The translations under genes and the position numbers were made by a program. A DNA stretch of 64,000 nt from Clavelina lepadiformis. Taxonomy: Eukaryota > Chordata > Ascidiacea > Aplousobranchia > Clavelinidae. Where the stretch lies: the NCBI RefSeq assembly GCF_947623445.1, contig NC_135242.1, forward strand, positions 8,308,001 through 8,372,000. Direction: 5' to 3'. Shown piece after piece: positions 58,011 to 64,000 of the stretch. Positions within the stretch are counted from its first letter, which is position 1, and the number at the start of each line of letters is the position of its first letter. Under the pieces are notes generated by a model. It made no database searches, had not been told where the DNA came from, and saw only the letters and a list, made by a program, of their open reading frames with translations.

Positions 58011-59665
58011 AATATAGGGTAAAACGGTAACTCTGTGCCAAAAGCATTGGCACATAACCCAACTTCCTTCAGAACATCATACAAACTTTCCAGTAGTGCA
58101 ATTTAGGCCTATAGGTCTTGAATGATATTTCACTTATAGCCTATATATGTATGTCACACTTAGCGCAAATTTTGCTATGAAGAATTAAATTCATTTTACA
58201 AATTATTTTTCGCCAATGACTGTGGGGAGCAAAAAGGTCGGTGCCAACTTCCAACTTTGTTATCGCAAAACATAACAAGAAAAATGCTTTCAAACGCACG
58301 CAATGATAGTTTTCCACAAGAAACTGGGTTTAGAATAAACACAAATTTAGGCACGATGCCTTTCAAGCATTGATTTTTTGTTTATTTATTATAAATTGGC
58401 GTTCAAGCAACCCACTTTCCCTGGTTTCTTTTTTAACGATAAATCGTTGTGATTGTCGATGAGTCTCATGTGTGTGAAATGTGCCACACTTTCTTCTATA
58501 CTGTAGCTATTTCAGCATTTAATTTAAAATCACAATTTAATCTCTTAACTTGGCGCTGGCCCAAATAAATAAATGTTCTGTTAGCCTGAAATTTGTATTT
58601 TCTTGCATAATTTGTATTTCTTTTAGTGTTTCATAATCCATGTAGTACTAATGCATTACTTTCACACCTTGTTTCGCTGTACGGCATTGTAAATGTTATT
58701 GTAACTTTATAGAAAGGCAACGTCGCCGATGCAAAAGAAGCAACAATATAGTTGATAAATGCTTCATGCTATGTGCTTTTCAATTGTAGCTAGCGTGCAA
58801 GAAAATCCTTGGGCAGAAAATGCCTCCCCACCCACACACCTTAGACACCTAGGTCGTAGTACATGTGTACATACAGTGATATGATCTGCCAAATGACTTG
58901 GAGTGGTTGCTTGCAAACCCACTGTGGCAGGCTGCTTCCACAGTATTCTTTAGATACTTTGCAAAATTGTTGATATGAAATACGAATTAGAAAAAGTATC
59001 ATTTCTGAAGGAAATTTATGTTGCAAGTTGCTTACATTTAATTTGTAAGTGTAAATAAATTGGACAATTTGTTTTTACAATTTTTAATTTGACAGCTTTT
59101 TAACAGATTTAAAACTTCTGCCTATTTATGGACATTTGTCCATCTCAAATGTATTTTTTTCACTAAAATTTTGGAAAAACAAGAAATTAAACTTTTGGCC
59201 TGCAATTGTGGCTCCAAAGAAGGGAAATACAATAGTGGTTTTGATCATTTGAATAAATGTACTTTGTAAAGACAAATGAAAAGCATGAACTGAATATTGA
59301 CAAATAAAAACTGTGTTGTTTCCACTTCAGTCTCATACTAATTGATACCATAAGCCATACCAAATATACTGAAAAGTTACAATGTGCGATTGTGTGAAAA
59401 ATGTTTTGCACGCATAACGAACTGATCAGTCTGGGCTGTTGATATCTTCATGTCATATATACGCTGCGGTACTACATGAACATTAATACCTGCATTAAAT
59501 TGGGTAAAACTTGGTGATAGAGTTTTATTGAAGTCTGAATGATAGATGCCTAGATTATATGTGTACAGATTTCTGCGAAATGGATCATCATCTTTCATAG
59601 AACTTTTCGTTGAAGTACAGTAGTCCATCTAATTTAATGAAATGCATCTGAATAGGAAAAACGAT
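58011..59665. other. Intergenic, upstream of POLK
   Basis: Promoter side of POLK at the right. No coding sequence is recognised; the ORF at 59377-59628 (minus) has no family features. A patch near 58200-58245 is loosely similar to about 3790-3840. Confidence 0.4.
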
Positions 59666-62600
59666 ATGCCCGGTACTTCAAGTGTTACCTCAAGAATGGC
59701 GTTAAATGACAACAAGGCAGGAATGGAAGGACTGGACAAAGAGAAGATTAATAAGTAAGATCTCAGTAAATATAGAGCAGGGCTACTCAACTGGCGGACC
59801 GCGGTCTGAATGCGGATCTTTTCAGTGTTGAATCCGGACCTTTTCTGTCTCAGTATTTACGCAAATGAAATCGTTCATCATTAGTTTTGTTATTACTGCT
59901 TATTCAATTAATCAGCGAATCTGTAAGTGGTAACTCAAACTAGTCTTCTAGTGTTTTTTGTTAATAGGTCGTTTGTCAATCAGGGCAGCCGGCGTTTTGT
60001 GCCATCTTTTGTTGATAAAACAATGTTTACACAAGTTTAATACAAAACCACTACGGAGATGTAGCCTTCGACAGCGCTGTTTCTGGGTAAACCCCATCAT
60101 CAGCAAGGCGCTAATTGCAACCCATAAAGAAACTTTATGAAGTCACAATGATATTTGTGACTTCATAAAGGACACCAGTTTTTTAACAAAACCAAACCAT
60201 TATCGTTGATTTGCAAAAACAAAAACACAGCAGACAATAGCACAATTTTAAACAAATCAAACAAGCTTTGTTGACGTCACAATGCACAGCTACGAGTCAG
60301 CGTTTTCAAAGATAAACTTCATAAAGATTAAATTTCGCGTCTGCATGACTGATGAAAACCTTCCCCACTGCCTTCGTCTCGTACTCGCTACTTTTGAACC
60401 AAGATTTAAAGAACTGGCAAGAAATGCCAATTCTACCACTACCTGTAACTAACAGAACAATAAATAAATTTCGCTTATTGCTTTTGCCAATACCCCTTTA
60501 CCGGATTTTGTACATACCGTATTTCATGTGTTGTGTTAAAAAAATCCAGAGAATTTAATATTTTAAAATCCAGAGATTTTAAAGTTAAAGTAATACCCAT
60601 CCAGAGAATTATATTATTTTATATACCGTATTTTAGTACAGTTGTATGACTGTAAATTATTTCATGAGAGTTATAACGGACCTAAGCAAATTTTGAACTT
60701 TTGTAACTGGACCTTTGCTAAAAATAGTTGAGTAGCCCTGATATAGAGCTGCTTAGAGCATAATCGTAATTTTACATAATCTTATTCCTATTTCATATGC
60801 TAATCATAAAATGTACGGTATGTGATAAGAAAATAAATGTTGTGTATGTAGGTCGTTCTCCAATTAGAACTTTGTTACCATATTGATACATATTAAATTA
60901 AGAAAGCCACCAATCTCTCCTTATACCACTCTTACCACACTTTTACGACACCCACCTCGGCATATTCCGTAGGCTTCTTCTGCACTTTGTTCAATATCAA
61001 GCTGTCAAGAAAAAGGTTGCTTGTATTAACTTTTAAGATATTTTGCATGGTTTGTTGTAGAATTATTATGGAAAATACTATTGGTTCACGATATTACAAA
61101 AATGAAGTAAAACGGGAAGCCCATGTTAGAGAAAGAATTAAAAAAATGAAGGAACGTTTGCAATTGTGCACATCAGAACAAAAGGAAAACGCAATGTGCA
61201 AAGTAAGCTTGTATTCATAGCCTTAAGAGTTTTAACAAAACAATAATTTGTTTCAAACATCCTGTAACCAGATGCAAAAAAGCTCATTTGCCTTGTGTCT
61301 ATAAAGGCAGATGCAATGATTGCAGAAATTGAAAAGGGTAGAGACTTAACTAGAACAATTATTCACATCGATATGGATGCGTTTTACGCCTCTGTTGAAG
61401 AACGAGATAAACCGGAACTAAAGAAAAAGCCTATGGCTGTTGGAGGGATGAATATGCTAGTAAGTGGAGCACAACAGATATATATGGTGTCACAATCTAT
61501 GAATGTTAGTGTTCCATGTTCCTTTTTATACCCTGTTAAAGTTGTCTTTTTTTGTTAAATAGAAATTGGTAATATGCAATCTTATTTTTAAGATTCTTGA
61601 GTTTGTTAGTTTATTATATTTCATGTAAAACTTAATATGTGTAGTCCACGTCAAATTATGTGGCAAGAAGATATGGTGTACGGGCAGCAATGCCAGGTTT
61701 CATTGCCAAAAAACTGTGTCCAGATCTAGTGATTGTCCCACTGAATTTTTCAAAATACAAGGAGGTGTGTTAATGTGTATGTTAAAGTATATTTGAATTG
61801 ATGTTTTATGTATAATGTATTAAACTTTTTGTGTACAATAGGCAACCAGGTTTAACATTTTTTAAATTTTGTAATTATTTTTCATATACCGGTATCCTAG
61901 ATACTTTGTGTCCAAATAAAACTAATAGTGTATAATATGCATAATATGTCTGTTTAAGCCATGTTATGTGAAAAAGAGTTTGACATTTTGGAAAACAATA
62001 TATTCTTGCTTTCTTGCAGGTTAGCAAAGAAGTGCAAAAAATATTTGCTTACTATGATCCAAATTTCTCAGCAATGAGCTTAGATGAAGCTTACATGGAT
62101 GTTACTGAACATCTGCAGGATCGATTGTTGTATTCTAAAGTAAGTATATGATTATATAAGTCAATGTGTCTTAATTATCGGAAAATATCACCTTTGCCTT
62201 ACTGTGAAGAAACTGAAATTTGGTTTCAAATTTATTTGTTTAAAGATTACCTGTATTTTGTATTTGTTTGCAGAAAACTAGGTCGTTTGCTTATAATGTT
62301 GAAAACATGTACAAACGAAGTTCAAACCAAACAGAAGATATTCAACAGCATTCATCTGATGAATTGATGGCAGAAAAACACTTCAAATCATTTGGCTTTA
62401 CTGCAGCAGATGTAGCAGAAGAAATTCGTTTTCGTATTCATCAGGTTAATTGGACTAGTTTATAACTAAAGCTAAATTAGTGTAGTAATTTTCCTGCAGA
62501 GTAGTATATCTCTTTTGTGTTGTTAAAAAGAACAACCAGAGTCATTTTTGTGCTGTTCAGAAAACAAGACTCACTGCAAGTGCTGGAGTTGGTCCAAATA

Positions 62601-64000
62601 CACTACTTGCAAAAATTGCAAGTGATTTCAACAAGCCTAATGGTCAAACAATCATATCATCATTACGAGATGAAGTCATGAATTTTATGGCAAATCTTCC
62701 TATTAGAAAGGCATGGTTTACATGAAAACACTTACCGTAGATGAGACTAACTGAGAAGCGATTTGTTGTAGTACGTTATGTTACAAGGATAAATTTTATT
62801 TTTTATCTCGTAGATGAAAATACTTAGATGTTTGTCTCTTGTAGTCATATAGACTTATAACTGAGACATATTTCGCATAAAAGGTTAACGGAATTGGAAA
62901 AGTCAGTGAACAACTTCTCTCATCCCTTGATATCAAGTATTGCAAAGACTTACTTAAAAATCGCTCCAGTCTCATGCTACTCTTTTCCCCGGTATCATGC
63001 TCATTTTTTCTTCGTACTGCCTTGGGTTGTTCCTCAAACAGGTTGGAAGCGGAGAGTGAAAGGAAAAGCATCAGTACAGAAAGGTATAATTTAAATTTGT
63101 AAAATGTCTTGCTGGTTACAAAGTTCTCCATTGCCTAACCATGTTTTCAGGACGTTTAATGCTTGTTCATGCTTGGACGAACAACTGGAGAAATTGAAGG
63201 AACTCTGTCAAACCTTATCGAATGATATGAAAAAAGCAAATGTTCAAGGAAAAACTATAACGTTGAAGACTAAGACTGTGGACTTCGAGGTATATGTAGC
63301 AAATATTTAAGAAAAATTTATTTTCTGCAATGATCTGAATTGCATTTGAATTTAGCTTCATACCAGATCACGGAGTACTCTGATACCAGTGTCTTCTGTT
63401 GAAGAATTATTTGAAATTTCTCACGACTTATTAAAGCAAGAAGTAGCATTATCTAACAATAACCTTTCTCTGAGATTGATGGGTAATTGAAGTATATTTT
63501 TTTATTGAATTGATATCGTTTAGATAGTTTAGACAAAGATTTATTGTAGTATCTTGTTGGTTTTCTGTGTGATGCTGTAGTTTGAGGATTTTAGGTTTTT
63601 CCATATTTTGGACATGTAGTGTGCAAGTGACTTTTGTTTAGGTATTGGCTTATCAAAGCTGGAACCTATCTCCGGCACCACACAGACATCAATTAAAAAG
63701 TTCTTTGGAAAAATTGACAATATTGGCTTGAAGCATAAAGCAACAGAACAGCTTGCTGTTTGTGGAACAAGCCATAGTTTGTTTGAAAAAAATAATATTG
63801 TTGAAGAATTGGATGATCCTGATGAAGCTGATGATAAAGGTGGACATTGCAACCCTGATGAGCTTGATGTACTTTCAGATGATCGGTTCAATCTAAACCT
63901 CTTTAATGATAAATTTGGATACAATGGCCACCAGGTTAATACAGATAGTGAACTGGTATTAGATACTACACTTTTGTGCCCAGTTTGTGGGAGGAATGAC
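59666..64000 (+). CDS. POLK: DNA polymerase kappa, 3' end beyond the window
   Basis: Y-family translesion polymerase that bypasses bulky minor-groove lesions in the nucleus. Eleven exons: 59666-59754, 61061-61202, 61307-61459, 61645-61764, 62020-62139, 62274-62444, 62561-62710, 62884-63083, 63151-63289, 63356-63482 and 63642-64000+. They give 590 residues to the edge; human POLK has 870. The N-clasp of POLK is clear ([18 protein letters not shown], residues 12-29). Catalytic residues are Asp99 (HIDMDAFY), Asp190 and Glu191 (SLDEAY); Phe103-Tyr104 match the human steric-gate pair. The thumb helix-hairpin-helix (VNGIGKVS) and little-finger domain ([21 protein letters not shown]) follow. Past these is a canonical PCNA-binding box, QTSIKKFF (485-492), then an acidic linker and the first half of a UBZ zinc finger, CPVCG, at the edge. 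Intron 7 uses a GC donor. Intron 1 holds a hAT MITE. Confidence 0.95.
59778..60740. mobile_element. hAT-type MITE in POLK intron 1, perfect 8-bp duplication
   Basis: Ends CAGGGCTACTCAACT and complement AGTTGAGTAGCCCTG, with ATATAGAG on both sides (59770-59777 and 60741-60748). It is 963 bases with subterminal GCGGACC and GGACCTTT motifs. It has no transposase. The perfect duplication and ends suggest a young insertion. It starts only 23 bases after the exon 1 donor. Confidence 0.92.
60133..60170. repeat. Perfect 16-bp hairpin inside the MITE
   Basis: CTTTATGAAGTCACAA and its exact complement TTGTGACTTCATAAAG are separated by six bases. Confidence 0.85.

Noticed and set aside
59377-59628. 83-codon minus-strand ORF upstream of POLK
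   Set aside because: Overlaps the likely POLK promoter and 5' UTR, matches no family, and is short.

Overview
This window looks like AT-rich animal nuclear DNA. It holds seven spliced or single-exon protein-coding genes with short GT-AG introns, set in a background rich in DNA transposon copies. Gene content (a DNA polymerase kappa, an IFRD1-type regulator, an Hsp10, an SR splicing factor, a sugar-transporter-type SLC5 and a BHMT) and the compact intron/exon style fit an invertebrate deuterostome. An ascidian tunicate is my best guess, but nothing in the window proves it. All exon models were built by hand from reading frame, splice sites, phase and remembered family alignments, so single-base errors at exon edges are possible.

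Layout: 1-7.9 kb is gene-poor, with a tRNA-derived SINE near 1.5 kb and a pair of ~420-bp direct repeats (a possible small LTR-type element) at 4.27-5.75 kb. A homocysteine methyltransferase (BHMT, minus) spans 7.9-10.6 kb, with an unexplained 120-codon ORF inside its second intron. After a hAT-type MITE and a gene-empty stretch, 15.1-20.2 kb (plus) carries a 12-exon JmjC dioxygenase with a signal peptide, an EF-hand and a C-terminal KQEL, predicted to work in the ER lumen. Converging on it (minus, 20.9-25.7 kb) is a 14-exon Na+/sugar cotransporter of the SLC5 family. Then come IFRD1 (minus, 26.9-30.9 kb) and HSPE1 (minus, 31.4-31.7 kb) in tandem. A transposon-rich interval follows: hAT-type MITEs, a decayed copy of a repeat-associated protein family, and later a MULE transposase remnant, a nested hAT element, two closely related pogo/Tigger-type elements and three foldback elements. 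An SRSF4/5/6-type splicing factor (minus, 41.6-43.7 kb) sits among them. The window ends in POLK (plus, from 59.7 kb), cut off at its UBZ zinc finger.

The host genes are housekeeping or metabolic and show no shared pathway or operon. IFRD1 and HSPE1 are close and same-stranded. The JmjC and SLC5 genes are convergent with about 0.7 kb between stop codons.

Most notable points: the ER-type JmjC/EF-hand enzyme; two GC-AG introns in unrelated genes, one of which also holds a TTAA-flanked MITE; an 18-nt micro-exon in the SLC5 gene; a tRNA-like sequence carried inside both pogo-type copies; a family of ~105-bp foldback elements; and several hAT elements with perfect or near-perfect 8-bp target duplications.
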